DNA of 64,000 nucleotides, from assembly GCA_936450465.1 (NCBI GenBank), contig OW388298.1:3952035-4016034 (forward strand), written 5' to 3'. Under the pieces are notes generated by a model. It had not been told where the DNA came from, ran no database searches, and saw only the letters and a program-made list of their open reading frames with translations. Within the stretch, counting starts at the first letter, position 1, and each line of letters starts with the position of its first letter. Positions 1 through 12,925 of the stretch are shown here, piece by piece. The position numbers were made by a program, and so were the translations under genes. This stretch comes from Gibbula magus. Lineage: Eukaryota; Mollusca; Gastropoda; Trochida; Trochidae.

Positions 1-72
1 TCACCAAGTGTAATGTTTATATGTGGTGATTGATTACATAAATTATATATTCTGTGATGCTTTGATGAGAGA

Positions 73-180
<108 letters not shown>

Positions 181-313
181 GTGGTTTCTCACGTGGAATA
201 AGGTTATATATAGAAGAGAGTAAACATCAGATGGGTTTGACTGGATCTATCTTATTTAATACGATGAGCCCATTTCGACCAGTATATCAAGTATGTTGAG
301 ACAATTGGAAGAT

Positions 314-316
<3 letters not shown>

Positions 317-352
<36 letters not shown>
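317..352. repeat. (TA)n microsatellite
   Basis: Pure alternating TA of about 36 bp, separating the left inverted-repeat arm from the Penelope-like coding fragment. Confidence 0.95.
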
Positions 353-354
<2 letters not shown>

Positions 355-775
355 GAACAAGAACAATAAATAACTTCGGGCTGAGTTTCATTATTGCTGT
401 ATTTTCCTCTTGTGAGTATTTTTTCAAGTTATTTGGCTGTCGTTTACTTTTGATTATAGTGGTTTTATCTAGCATAGCTTTAAGCCTTTTGTCTTGTGTT
501 AGAATGTTAAAGTTGTCCCGTATTAGGGGGTAGATGTTAGCATTGTTAGGGTTATGGGTAGTTACAAATGTTATGGTACTTGTTGGTACTAATTTTTCTA
601 TGGGCGTTCGCAATTCTGAAATGGTGTGATTAGTTGCCTTTTCAATGCCTTTGTCAATCATATTGTGAGGAAAGGCACGTTTGAGCAGAGCAACTTTTAA
701 TTCTTCTAATTGTTTTTTTCTTAAGTTCACTTCAAAAGTTCCAATGAAAAACATGTACAAACTAATCAACCTTAT
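353..775 (-). pseudogene. Penelope-like retroelement, C-terminal RT-linker fragment
   Basis: The minus-strand frame reads a basic, Leu-rich helix (NLRKKQLEELKVALLKRAF), then TFVTTHNPNNANIYPLI, then DNFNILTQDKRLKAML and TIIKSKRQPNNLKKY. The order 'T-x-N-P ... I ... W/F-N-I-L ... D-x-R-L ... R-x-P-x-N-L' is what I know from the segment just after the reverse transcriptase core of Penelope-like elements. The RT catalytic core and the GIY-YIG endonuclease are absent. The fragment ends in (TA)n and is a dead remnant. Family assignment rests on pattern recognition only. Confidence 0.6.
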
Positions 776-789
776 GGTCTAGCAAAACG

Positions 790-866
790 CATATGTACAA
801 TAATTAAGGATGAAAACTTAAGAAAAAAACGGTTAGAAGAATTAAAAGTTGCTCTGCTAAAACATG
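790..866 (+). pseudogene. Second Penelope-like fragment, opposite orientation
   Basis: The plus strand reads DENLRKKRLEELKVALLKHA, nearly the same as the basic helix of the minus-strand fragment at 353-775. Coding homology stops at 866, where the sequence switches into the right inverted-repeat arm. Confidence 0.6.
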
Positions 867-944
867 CCGATATACTGGTCGAAATGAGCTCATCGTATTA
901 AAGAAGATTGATCCAGTCAAACCCATCTGATGTTTACTCTTTTC

Positions 945-969
945 TATATATATATATATATATATATAT
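945..969. repeat. (TA)n microsatellite
   Basis: Short TA tract directly after the right inverted-repeat arm. Confidence 0.9.
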
Positions 970-1228
970 TGTGGGGATAACTCTCAAAGACGCTTGTTGA
1001 TTGCTTTGACGCTATTAGCAACCTGTGTTGCCAAGACAGACATTTGTACATAGACTATAAGACTACTGCTATGCTTCAAACAATTATTCCCTGATGAAGC
1101 TTCGAAACAAGAAGCAGAAATATGCATATCGGAATATAAAGTATTGATTATGAAAGTTGATATACGTCTTCAGTGTATTATTAAATTTACTTATACACTT
1201 CTCCACGTTTGATACCACATACCTATTT

Positions 1229-1230
<2 letters not shown>

Positions 1231-1312
<82 letters not shown>
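1231..1312. repeat. (TA)n microsatellite
   Basis: Pure TA tract of about 80 bp. Frames through it are Tyr-Ile runs. Confidence 0.97.
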
Positions 1313-1315
<3 letters not shown>

Positions 1316-1411
1316 CTTCACAATTCTTATCAATATTTCGCACCGCAATGGTAATACACCCAATTTACCATAGACTTAGATAGACATAGACATAGATCTG
1401 TTTTAAAAACC

Positions 1412-1800
1412 TCAGATTGACTCTTTAAATGGCTTTGGTTTCCATGAACCCCAAACTTCACAGCTATAGTGTAGAATAGGTGTAATAGAAGATTTTAATA
1501 AATGATCCTTAACAGACATTGAATATGTTTGTTATTATTAAATACCTGGTATAACGAGAAGAGTGCTTTAGTACTTTGTTCAGCCAACGTTTTTTGACAT
1601 TCCGAGAAGCTACCAGATGAAGTAAATACGATTCCTAAGTACTTCAAATGTGGGAAACCCTAGCTGTCTTACTCCAAAGTCGTAAATGAAGAAGTCTGAA
1701 TCAGATTCGTCAGCGCCTTTAACACAAGACATCACATTATTATAAATACTATTGATTGAGTGATTGTGTTTGAGCGGAATTTCCTTATTGCTTACCTCAT
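1412..1800 (-). pseudogene. Non-LTR retrotransposon, RT C-terminal remnant
   Basis: The minus strand reads KYLGIVFTSSGSFSECQKTL, AEQSTKALFSLYQVF, then after a one-base frameshift VKDHLLKSSITPILHYSCE and VWGSW. 'YLG-hydrophobic-F-T-S-S-G-S-F', 'A..KALF' and 'PILHYSCEVWG' are typical of the thumb region after the reverse transcriptase of LINE elements. Upstream codons continue in another frame (ADESDSDFFIYDFG), so at least two frameshifts are present. The clade cannot be set from this piece. Confidence 0.75.
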
Positions 1801-4600
1801 TAAAGGTAAGGTAAGGTGTAGTAGTACTTTTTTCAAATTTTATTTTTTCAAATTTCCCGTTTATAATGATAGTTTATGTCATTTATATTTACTTTAGAAG
1901 GTAAAGCAACCAATTATCCGTAATGGTAATAACGATGTTTCGTATGAAGCAAAAATTGCATGGCGGCCATTTTATTGTGAACACATTTTATTATTTCGAA
2001 TAACAAAAACGATTCCCATAGCTTTACAGAATCACGTACACTCATTTTTTAACTTGATTTTCCGAAGAGAGAAGGGTGTTTTACTTTTGGTGACATTATT
2101 TTTCAAATACATTTCATCGACTCATTTCAGCGAAAAAACGTGCTACTGCCCCTTTAATAGATGGGCAATGACATTGCGAGCAATAGTTTTTCACTTTTTA
2201 AAATTGTCCGACCCCATGTACCTTTGACAATCCTGAATATACTTGCACAACGAAGCTTAAATGTATATGTGCCTACAGCGGAGGCATTGGTGAATACATG
2301 GTTATCATAATGTTATAACTTTTACACGTGAATATTATCAAAATAATAATAATAATATATTATTGGCATTTTACATATCAGAATAAATGATTTGCTATTC
2401 CTCACCTTTATGCTTGTCCCATAGAACTGGAACATTAAACAGTGTGTAGCCTGCCTGTTCTTCTTAGAACCTTTTAGAACTTGCTGGCCCTGATGGCCAA
2501 CTGGCAAATTAAAAGTAATTGTGAACCCATAAATTATATTATCCAGGCCTTGTACTATGCTAATTTGTTGCAATCAGTCCTAGAAAACATAATAATGAAA
2601 TGTTATTGTTACAAAAATTGTTACGAAGTTACCGATTGTTAAACAACCACGATCGGACCGAGGAGCGTTATGAAAACAAGGAATAGTGGTGAATAATCCA
2701 TTTAAACATGAACATATTTCCTGGCAAAATAAAGATGAAATGGGACCCCGATCGCTTCTCGGGAAATAGACTGGAGATAAAATGAAGGCTCCGACCACGT
2801 TCAGAGTAGTAAATAGTCTACCTGCTCTGAATATTCATGAGACTTTGTGTGACTGAAAGCAGTAAGGAGCCAGCTTGAAATGCATATTCATGAGTCGTTG
2901 GGTGATTGATAGCTGCTACCATAACCGCGGGTTATCAAATAATGTAGTACACAAGAGGTGAGTATATCCAGTGAGAACGAGTATCATCAGATACGTTTCG
3001 CTATGAAACAGATAATTCGATTCTTTAATACTCATTTACTCTAATCAATGTTCAAGAAAATATATTTGTTAAAACGTGTTCATGTCGGTAAGACTTCTGA
3101 ATATTACTCTACAATGTTACATATTACTATGACGTCTGTGTCAGCATGTCGATTATGTTACTCTTAGCAGTTGGTGTTTTGTCTGCATAAGGGTGTTTAT
3201 CTGTCCCTGGGTTTTACAGTGAAGGGAGGTAACTCGTATAGATAGTCCTGCTCGGCATGTGGTTTTGTGTAAAAACAGAAGATATTTACTCCCCTATCTG
3301 GGTTGAGGGTGTTTTTAATTAATTAAAGCCAAGCCCAACACGTCATATGTGGTAGAGATTACCACTAGTCAACCATTGTCTGGTGTGGGGCAACGTTTTT
3401 AAAATCAGAAAGTTTCTAGGGACATATTTCAGACGGAAAAGCGTGAAGCATGGCGTCAGCTGGCCAAACTATCGGATGTACAGGAGCGTGTATTGTCGAG
3501 GATAACTAGCTGACTATAAACACAATAAGAAGAGTCAAATAAATATTGGTTCATTTGATCCTTGCAGGGCGTGGTAGTGGATGTCAACCCTTAAATCTTA
3601 AACGACTTCTTCTCGAGAACCAGCAATGCTCTAAAGCTTCATTACCCTATCCACGCAGATGAGGGCGTGGCAGAGGTTGAATGTAAAGTGGTGCACCCCT
3701 TTAATGACTGACCAAATGTCCAATGTAATACAAATTATCTAAATAGAGTCAATGGCTCTGTTTAGGAGTTAGGGGTTAAGATTAGCATACACTTTTCTTC
3801 ATGTAAACTTGACAAACTTGTATTAACAATTTCTTAATTTCATTTTAAAGTATAATCAAAGTATAACTCTAGTCTACATTATCAAACAGAACTAAATCTG
3901 AGCCACAGAGTCTAAGGCTCTAATTTTCTCATATCATCATTGATATGTTATGATTCCTTACAAAAGGGGGTTTTCGGGGTATTCTTTAATTTATTTATTT
4001 AAATATTTGACTAACTTATTGATTATTGATGTTTATTCCTTCTTTTCTTTCAAAGGAGTGTAAATTCCATGCCTGCAGCACCAATAAATAAGAAGAAACG
4101 CGTATTTAAATGTATTAACATCTATGCAAATCCGAAACACATGTGACATTAGTAAACGTAATGTACAAGACGATGATATAAATTTAACCATGTGCTCCAA
4201 TTGTGTAAACGTTGTTGACTATGAGTATCACGTCTTGTTGCAACGCCCGTTGGTTTAAACATATTTCATTTCTGAAAGAAAAGGGATTGGCAAACAAGCT
4301 CAATAGGTACGTCAGTGTTAACACATCTTTTGATAGCATTTTGTCTAATTTACGACAGTAAAAACTGGACCTGTACACTCCATATTAGGTTTGTCTATCT
4401 ATTAACAATACTAATTCAATAAATTGAAAGACATAAGGCAGCCAATTGATTTCAACCTGATGGATGAAGTCGTATACCAAAACATGAATGTAAAACAATG
4501 CATGCGTAAAGATGTTGCACAGAATAGTTACTTGCACAACAATAGCTACGCACATCGACATCACGTCTTCCGTTAAATTGGCATTTTACAATGTACGTTG
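1801..4600. other. Non-coding, nothing recognised
   Basis: AT-rich sequence with only short frames without homology I recognise. No splice-bounded open exon, tRNA or clear tandem repeat was found. Confidence 0.5.
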
Positions 4601-4618
4601 ATGTCGGTGTACATAATC

Positions 4619-4745
4619 ACAGGACACAAAGTGGTGGAATCCGCCTGCCGGATACTTTCGGAATCTTATGGATTCTTCGGGATCCTCCAATTTTTGGGAG
4701 AATCCGGAAGGATCCGGAATTGGGATTCACCCACTTTTTGTCCTG
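4619..4745. mobile_element. Short foldback element, copy 1 (MITE-like)
   Basis: The ends are inverted: aggacacaaagtggtggaat on the left and attcacccactttttgtcct on the right. The interior carries inverted ggatcc/ggatcct motifs. A second copy with the same ends and interior lies at 33984-34106, so it is a dispersed family. There is no coding capacity, and I see no convincing target-site duplication. Confidence 0.65.
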
Positions 4746-4855
4746 CGAATTTGAATCAACTTTCATATTCAATCCCAATCGTCAAATATATGATAATTAC
4801 TTATTTAGTGAAAATAGAGCAATAGGTCCCATTTACAGGAACATTTGTTAAATGA

Positions 4856-5080
4856 TTTAGTAAACACTTATCCAACAAATTTTCAGTTTGTCTGTTATAG
4901 ATAAATTCAAAAATTACGTTTGAAGCGAGTAAGCATTGTCCGATTTTCGATCGGAAATCATTTTGCATTCATCTTTATACTAGTAAACACTTAGCCAACA
5001 AATGTTCAGTATGTCTGTTGTAGATAAATTCGAAAATTATGTTTGAAGCGAGTAAGCATTGTCTGATTTTCTTTATACTA
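4856..5080. repeat. Diverged tandem duplication of about 100-120 bp
   Basis: The stretch beginning agtaaacacttatccaac at 4859 is repeated at 4981, sharing gataaattc and gtttgaagcgagtaagcattg. The second copy is shorter because an internal piece is missing. It is non-coding. Confidence 0.8.
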
Positions 5081-5749
5081 TCACTATAGAGAGCAGTATT
5101 CCTAGCATTAAAAGCGGGATTTTGTATGACAGCCAGTACTTCTCGATAACATGGCACTATTTATAAGGTTTGAAATATTGACTCCAACAATATACTGAAT
5201 ATCTCTATAAATATTGACATTTGTAAATATTCTATTTGTAATTATTAAAAGAATAATCAACGAGTTGCGATGAAATCCGTCTCGAGTTAATTATTGTGAT
5301 AAATTCAGAGATTCAGCGAGGACATAATACTTCACACATGACTACTTACTGGTAATTCATACCACAGACTTGGTTATCATTTTAAGTACGCACTATCATT
5401 TAAGGGCGTAAGAAATGAAGCGGAGTATTAGTCATCATGAGTATGTTGTACACAGGATGTTATATATTTATGAATAGTCAAATGTTTCCTGATATCAAAT
5501 ACGTTGATGACAATTAATACAGACAGTTTCCTTACTGACATCAGACTCGCCACATCTGTTTCCTATGAGCGCTAAGTGGGTGTGGGCTCAAATTTTGAAT
5601 AAATACATTTGTCATTTGTCATTATCAACAGTTTTTATTCATTGATGTCGCTCAAATTTGGAATATGAGCTCACAATATCGTATATAAACTGTATATGAA
5701 TGCAAAAATCTAGATTTTGAAATTTGAAAATATTGTCAAAATAGCGATT

Positions 5750-6055
5750 CGATCCCCTGTGCTTTGCACAATGTATAGCCAGTGTCAACTAAATGACACC
5801 ACAATGCTTTTACATCATCAAGTAATGGCATTACACTGCTATGAAATCATCAACATAGTGACGTCACAATGATCAGGAATGTACAATTTCATTGTAACGC
5901 AGTGGGGAATGATGTTGGATGATAAATAGAATCTCACCCTCGAGTCTTCTGATAGCAAACAGATACTCGGCAAGCCTCGGATGTTCGTAACTTGTATCAA
6001 CTCATGGATATACTTGATATCAGAAGAAACTTGGGTGAGATTATCTATACAACGT
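5750..6055. mobile_element. Foldback repeat family, copy 1
   Basis: The left part carries caccacaatgcttttacatc and related ATGACGTCA-like words. The right part is a hairpin whose arms are gataaatagaatctcaccct at 5920 and tatcagaagaaacttgggtg near 6020, with ctcggcaagcctcgg at the centre. The same order occurs at 55990-56360, and its left half occurs at 33240-33420. Confidence 0.7.
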
Positions 6056-7287
6056 TCATACAAGTGGAACCCGGGGATAAGTCTCTAACCTCAGCACACT
6101 TCAATGTAACATTCCAACATGGTGATGTTTGGGATAAAACAATATGCAGAGCTATAAAACGAACCCTAGGAGAAAGGCCCTAACCGCCACTACTGACTGT
6201 GCTAACAACTTATCAAATTGTTCATACACATTGTCTGAATATGATGGACATCTATATTTTGTTGTCTGAACAGACATTAGGAATATGATGTGCATGACGC
6301 CATCATATTATGACCATAAAATGGTTCTGCTGGTTTCTACAATATTTCATAATAATATACTATATGACATCGTGTACAAAGTGATTTCAGTTCACACTCG
6401 TGTTGCACCATATAGTTTAGTCAGCACATGGTTCTTGCTGTACAAAATACGCATACGTTCCGAAACAGGCAACGATACGATAATACTGCTTACTTACTCT
6501 GGGTGGAGTTAATTTTATGTTCGTCGATGAGATTCATTTGTTTTTTTCTGACACAGGATAAATTACACATGCAGATGCATAAACATATAATACGTTTTTG
6601 TTCAGATTTTCAGATACGTTTATGTTAAAAATGACACATGGTTTTACTATAATTTAATGATTTCATAGGCATTAACTGAAGTTAAATGTCTTTTCTTTTT
6701 CAAATAGTGCACTGTCAAACCTGTCAATATTATTTTGATAAAAAAAGCGATCATATTACGGAATATAATACTAATAAAATCAAGGGTTAGCTTATATGTA
6801 ACTGTAATTACAATATGTCCCCTTTCAGCTCATGTCTGTAATAAATTGTTTTAATACGCATAAATGATTTGCGATTAAATGACTGTTTATTGTTCGTATC
6901 CGCTCTCCAAATGTCCATGTGTTATCTTCATCAACAGGATCAACCAACGTGATGTTAAACATGATCTAATTGACATCCTTATTTGTTTAAAGAGGAGGGA
7001 TTGGATATGTTTGAGTGGATGACAAGTCTGCCTTTCCTGTTAAACCATATGTTTCCGTCGATGTACACAGAGAGGTTGTTATCGTATATTTTTTTCTTTA
7101 TTCCTCGATAGTAGATTACAAGGACCATTTGTATTGGCCGACCAGGACAAACGTGTACAAGTTTCGTGAAATTAGATTCACGTAACGATTGTAATCATGT
7201 CTTTATTAACACAAGTTCCAAAGTGCCAATGTGTATCCTGTCTTTAACCTCCTGTTTTTACCATCTCTACCATCTAACGGTTTAAGC
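6056..7287. other. Non-coding, nothing recognised
   Basis: AT-rich, with short unrelated frames only. No RNA gene, repeat array or exon was recognised before the 34-bp array begins. Confidence 0.5.
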
Positions 7288-8587
7288 ATCTATACTGAAA
7301 CTGCTATTGTTAGATAAGATCGTCTATACTGAAACTGCTATTGTTAGATGAGATCGTCTATACTGAAACTGCTATTGTTAGATGAGATCGTCTATACTGA
7401 AACTGCTATTGTTAGATAAGATCGTCTATACTGAAACTGATATTGTTAGATAAGATCGTCTATACTGAAACTGCTATTGTTAGATGAGATCGTCTATACT
7501 GAAACTGCTATTGTTAGATAAGATCGTCTATACTGAAACTGCTATTGTTAGATAAGATCGTCTATACTGAAACTGCTATTGTTAGATAAGATCGTCTATA
7601 CTGAAACTGCTATTGTTAGATGAGATCGTCTATACTGAAACTGCTATTGTTAGATAATATCGTCTATACTGAAACTGCTATTGTTAGATGAGATCGTCTA
7701 TACTGAAACTGCTATTGTTAGATGAGATCGTCTATACTGAAACTGCTATTGTTAGATGAGATCGTCTATACTGAAACTGCTATTGTTAGATAAGATCGTC
7801 TATACTGAAACTGCTATTGTTAGATAAGATCGTCTATACTGAAACTGCTATTGTTAGATAAGATCGTCTATACTGAAACTGCTATTGTTAGATAAGATCG
7901 TCTATACTGAAACTGATATTGTTAGATAAGATCGTCTATACTGAAACTGCTATTGTTAGATGAGATCGTCTATACTGAAACTGCTATTGTTAGATAAGAT
8001 CGTCTATACTGAAACTGATATTGTTAGATGAGATCGCCTATACTGAAACTGCTATTGTTAGATAAGATCGTCTATACTGAAACTGCTATTGTTAGATAAG
8101 ATCGTCTATACTGAAACTGCTATTGTTAGATGAGATCGTCTATACTGAAACTGCTATTGTTAGATAAGATCGTCTATACTGAAACTGCTATTGTTAGATG
8201 AGATCGTCTATACTGAAACTGCTATTGTTAGATGAGATCGTCTATACTGAAACTGCTATTGTTAGATGAGATCGTCTATACTGAAACTGCTATTGTTAGA
8301 TAAGATCGTCTATACTGAAACTGCTATTGTTAGATAAGATCGTCTATACTGAAACTGCTATTGTTAGATAAGATCGTCTATACTGAAACTGCTTTTGTTA
8401 GATAAGATCGTCTATACTGAAACTGATATTGTTAGATAAGATCGTCTATACTGAACCTGCTATTGTTAGATACAATCGTCTATACTGAAACTGCTATTGT
8501 TAGATAAGATCGTCTATACTGAAACTGCTATTGTTAGATGAGATCGTCTATACTGAAACTGCTATTGTTAGATAAGATCGTCTATAC
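7288..8587. repeat. 34-bp minisatellite, 38 units
   Basis: The unit is gatcgtctatactgaaactg followed by ctattgttagataa. The first ctatac is at 7290 and the last at 8582, exactly 38 x 34 bp apart, so there is no net insertion or deletion. Most variation is a/g at one position (gataa or gatga) and gctatt/gatatt. Confidence 0.97.
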
Positions 8588-10086
8588 ATTCCGTGTCTTC
8601 TGCAACTGATGGTGAATATATTTCCCGATATTTTACAGTACAGTACATACGGTGATGCTTGGTGAGATTCAAATGTAACACATTGGTGTTTAGTGTCCAT
8701 TAGTGTTTATATTTCTTTGTTTGTCTACAAATCACCAGATACACTCGTGATAGTGGTAAACTTTGTTCTAATTTACTACTTCTATACTTACATATTTTAC
8801 AAATTGTTTCAACAATTGACACAACTTACAATAGGGTTCACCGACATTACCGACATCTGAATGAAACAAATGATGTAACAGTAACACAAGTAAGCGGAAA
8901 TTGACTTTATTGGCAATAGTTATTAGTATGGTGGAATGTAAATCAAACAACAAGATTTATTTCTGATCCAATGATGACGAGAACTGTTCAGCAATAGATA
9001 ACTGATATTAATTTGTTTAATGAATAGAAGACGTGTTGGCGTGCTTTATCGTTTAATAAAACATAGCCGGGAGCATAAAACACAAAAGGCGCAGCAACTC
9101 GTATTCTATTTCTTATACGAGGTGCCCTTAACACTTACCCACTTAATACATACGCCATTGAGATATTATGTTATTTTTATAAACTATATTTTGCGAATGT
9201 TAATGATTCACGTCGTAGAACACATTCACTGCAATAAACAAACAAATTGACGTAAAATATTACGTCATTTGCTAAGCGATGCTCTAACTGACGTCTTAAG
9301 CCACGAGCATGTTTTATTGTCTCATCAAGTATGTTGTCGGTCCAATTCATCGCCTGTGTTTTATTACAGTGGTTATCTTATATACTTCGATAGACGATCA
9401 AGTTTGTACAAGAAGTTCTTATACCCTTTTAAATATGGCCGTGACAGGCTATACTCCCTACAATCACTTTCTACGAGTTTTTATTACTTCTTGACTAAGC
9501 ATTTTTTTCTTTAATAGAATATCACACGTAATCAACGGACAATATGGCATGTTTGTACCGTCATAGAAAACAGGAAAACAGACTTATGTAATTATAATTC
9601 ACTGGAATGTCTTCATTGTTGAGGGTAGAGGTTACATTGGGGAAATATGGTGACTGAAGAGGCCACAATGTTGGCTAACGAAGAATATATCAACTGCCCA
9701 TTTAGTTTCAGCTTAGAGTGTAAGGAGTTGCAAACACTTACTGTCCCTAGAACTTCGTTAGTATTGGAGATATAGGAGCACAGAGATTGTACAACAGGTA
9801 ATTGCATGAGATGGGGTTGTATACACTTGTTAGCTATTTCAATGTCAATGATTTTAGATTTGGATGTTTTACTTGAGACTATGTTTTTTAGATTTTTAAC
9901 TTTAGACATTAAATCATGCACACCGTGATGAGCTTAAAGCGTAGGATACTGTGATATTGTATGTTTTTAACAGTGACAGATAAAGTGTGATAATATGTGA
10001 TAACATGTTAATGTATTTCAAAGCGAGATATAATGAGTTATATATGAAACATGTACAAAATTCCCTACTATTCGTAAAGGGACATA
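8588..10086. other. Non-coding, nothing recognised
   Basis: It contains several short frames (for example 9613-9921 minus, 102 codons) with no recognisable domain, no repeats and no splice-bounded Ig exon. Confidence 0.45.
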
Positions 10087-12925
10087 TAAATGATATTGAA
10101 TTAAAACAGCGATAGATAAATGATATATTGAGTGTGTACAAGGATAGATACATTATATTGATTGTGAACAGTGAGAAATAAATGATACTGAATTCGTACA
10201 GCGATAGATAAATGATATTGATTGTGTACAGTGAGAAATAAGATAAGATAAGATAAGATAAGACAAATCTTTATTGCCCTTGGAAGGGAATTTGAATTGT
10301 CATGAATTGAGCACATTTGAAATACAAAAATATATAACAGGATATAAAAAGGCTAAAATATACAGTAATGACAAATTAACAATAATCATTGATAAAATGA
10401 TATTGATTGTGTACATTGAGAGATAAATGATATTGATTGTGTACAGTGAGAACTAAATAATATTGATTTTGTACAGTGAGAGATAAATGATATTGATTGT
10501 GTACAGTGAGAGATAAATGATATTGATTTTTACAGTGAGAGATAAATGATATTGATTGTGTACAGTGAGAGATAAATGATATTGATTGTGTGCAGTGAGA
10601 TATAAATGATATTGATTGTGTGCAGTGAGAGATAAATGATATTGATTGTGTACAGTGAGATCTAAATGATATTGATTTTGTACAGTTAGAGATAAATGAC
10701 ATTGATTGCGTACATTGAGAGATAAATGACATTGATTGTATACAGTAAGAAATACATGACAATGATTGGGTACTGTGAGAGATAAATGCTATTGATTTTG
10801 TACAGTGAGAGATAACTGACATGGATTGCTTACATTGAGAGATAAATGACATTGATTGTAAGCCGTAAGAAATACATGACAATGATTGGGTACTGTGAGA
10901 GATAAATGCTATTGATGTTGTACAGTGAGAGATAAATGCTATTGATGTTGTACAGTGAGAGATAAATGCTATTGATGTTGTACAGTGAGAGATAAATGCT
11001 ATTGATGTTGTACAGTGAGAGATAAATGCTATTGATGTTGTACAGTGAGAGATAAATGACATTGATGTTGTACAGTGAGAGATAAATGCTATTGATGTTG
11101 TACAGTGAGAGATAAATGCTATTGGTGTTGTACAGTGAGAGATAAATGACATGGATTGCTTACATTGAGAGATAAATGACATTGATTGTAAGCCGTAAGA
11201 AATACATGACAATGATTGGGTACTGTGAGAGATAAATGCTATTGATGTTGTACAGTGAGAGATAAATGCTATTGATGTTGTACAGTGAGAGATAAATGCT
11301 ATTGATGTTGTACTGTGAGAGATAAATGCTATTGATGTTGTACTGTGAGAGATAAATGACATGGATTGCTTACATTGAGAGATAAATGACATTGATTGTA
11401 AGCCGTAAGAAATACATGACAATGATTGGGTACTGTGAGAGATAAATGCTATTGATGTTGTACTGTGAGAGATAAATGCTATTGATGTTGTACAGTGAGA
11501 GATAAATGCTATTGATGTTGTACAGTGAGAGATAAATGCTATTGATGTTGTACAGTGAGAGATAAATGCTATTGATGTTGTACAGTGAGAGATAAATGAC
11601 ATTGATGTTGTACAGTGAGAGATAAATGACATGGATTGCTTACATTGAGAGATAAATGACATTGATTGTAAGCCGTAAGAAATACATGACAATGATTGGG
11701 TACTGTGAGAGATAAATGCTATTGATGTTGTACAGTGAGAGATAAATGCTATTGATGTTGTACAGTGAGAGATAAATGCTATTGATGTTGTACAGTGAGA
11801 GATAAATGACATTGATGTTGTACAGTGAGAGATAAATGACATTGATTGCTTACATTGAGAGATAAATGACATTGATTGTAAGCCGTAAGAAATACATGAC
11901 AATGATTGGGTACTGTGAGAGATAAATGCTATTGATGTTGTACAGTGAGAGATAAATGCTATTGATGTTGTACAGTGAGAGATAAATGCTATTGATGTTG
12001 TACAGTGAGAGATAAATGCTATTGGTGTTGTACAGTGAGAGATAAATGCTATTGGTGTTGTACAGTGAGAGATAAATGACATTGATGTTGTACAGTGAGA
12101 GATACATGACATTGATTGTATGCCGTAAGAAATACATGACAATGATTGGGTACTGTGAGAGATAAATGCTATTGATGTTGTACAGTGAGAGATAAATGCT
12201 ATTGATGTTGTACAGTGAGAGATAAATGCTATTGATGTTGTACAGTGAGAGATAAATGACATTGATGTTGTACAGTGAGAGATAAATGCTATTGATGTTG
12301 TACAGTGAGAGATAAATGACATTGATGTTGTACAGTGAGAGATAAATGACATGGATTGCTTACATTGAGAGATAAATGACATTGATTGTAAGCCGTAAGA
12401 AATACATGACAATGATTGGGTACTGTGAGAGATAAATGCTATTGATGTTGTACAGTGAGAGATAAATGCTATTGATGTTGTACAGTGAGAGATAAATGCT
12501 ATTGATGTTGTACAGTGAGAGATAAATGACATTGATGTTGTACAGTGAGAGATAAATGCTATTGATGTTGTACAGTGAGAGATAAATGCTATTGATGTTG
12601 TACAGTGAGAGATAAATGACATTGATGTTGTACAGTGAGAGATAAATGACATTGATGTTGTACAGTGAGAGATAAATGACATTGACTGCGTACATTGAGA
12701 GATAAATGACATTGATTGTATGCCGTAAGAAATACATGACAATGATTGGGTACTGTGAGAGATAAATGCTATTGATTTTGTACAGTGAGAGATAAATGCT
12801 ATTGGTTTTGTACACCGATAGTTAAAGGATTTTGATTGTATACAGTGAGAGATAAATGCCATTGGTTGTGTACACCGAGAGTTAAAGGATTTTGAATGTA
12901 TACAGTGAGAGATAAATGATATTTA
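10087..12925. repeat. 30-bp minisatellite with higher-order structure
   Basis: The base unit is tacagtgagagataaatgct plus attgatgttg. A degenerate leading part (10087-10228) is cut by an insertion at 10229-10392, then the array is regular to 12925. A diverged marker unit (aagaaatacatgacaatg) recurs with spacings of 120, 330, 210, 270, 210, 240, 270 and 330 bp, all multiples of 30. Because the unit is ten codons, the minus strand stays open for 828 codons (12862 to 10376) as repeats of ISHCTTSIAF. A second frame is also open for long stretches. I regard the frame as a by-product of unit length. Confidence 0.95.
10229..10392 (-). mobile_element. 3' end of a non-LTR retrotransposon in the 30-bp array
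   Basis: On the minus strand this block runs ...cccttccaagggcaataaag, then atttgtcttatc, then four to five TTATC repeats. An AATAAA-like word followed by a short tandem tail is typical of the 3' terminus of LINE-type elements. It interrupts the minisatellite, whose units resume on both sides. Only the terminal 160 bp or so is present. Confidence 0.5.

Larger units (their letters stand above)
222..943. repeat. Inverted repeat enclosing Penelope-like fragments
   Basis: About 72 bp at 222-292 reappears reverse-complemented at 867-943 with a few mismatches; both contain the stretch that reads cagatgggtttgactgg. Between them lie two head-to-head copies of one coding fragment (353-775 minus, 790-866 plus). 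The whole forms a palindromic retroelement remnant bounded by (TA)n tracts. Inferred: two opposed 5'-truncated insertions or one rearranged insertion. Confidence 0.8.

Noticed and set aside
9613..9921. 102-codon minus ORF as a gene
   Set aside because: No recognisable domain, no splice context, and length within chance range.
10376..12862. 828-codon minus-strand ORF as a protein gene
   Set aside because: It follows from a repeat unit of exactly ten codons; another frame is open as well and no supporting gene structure exists.
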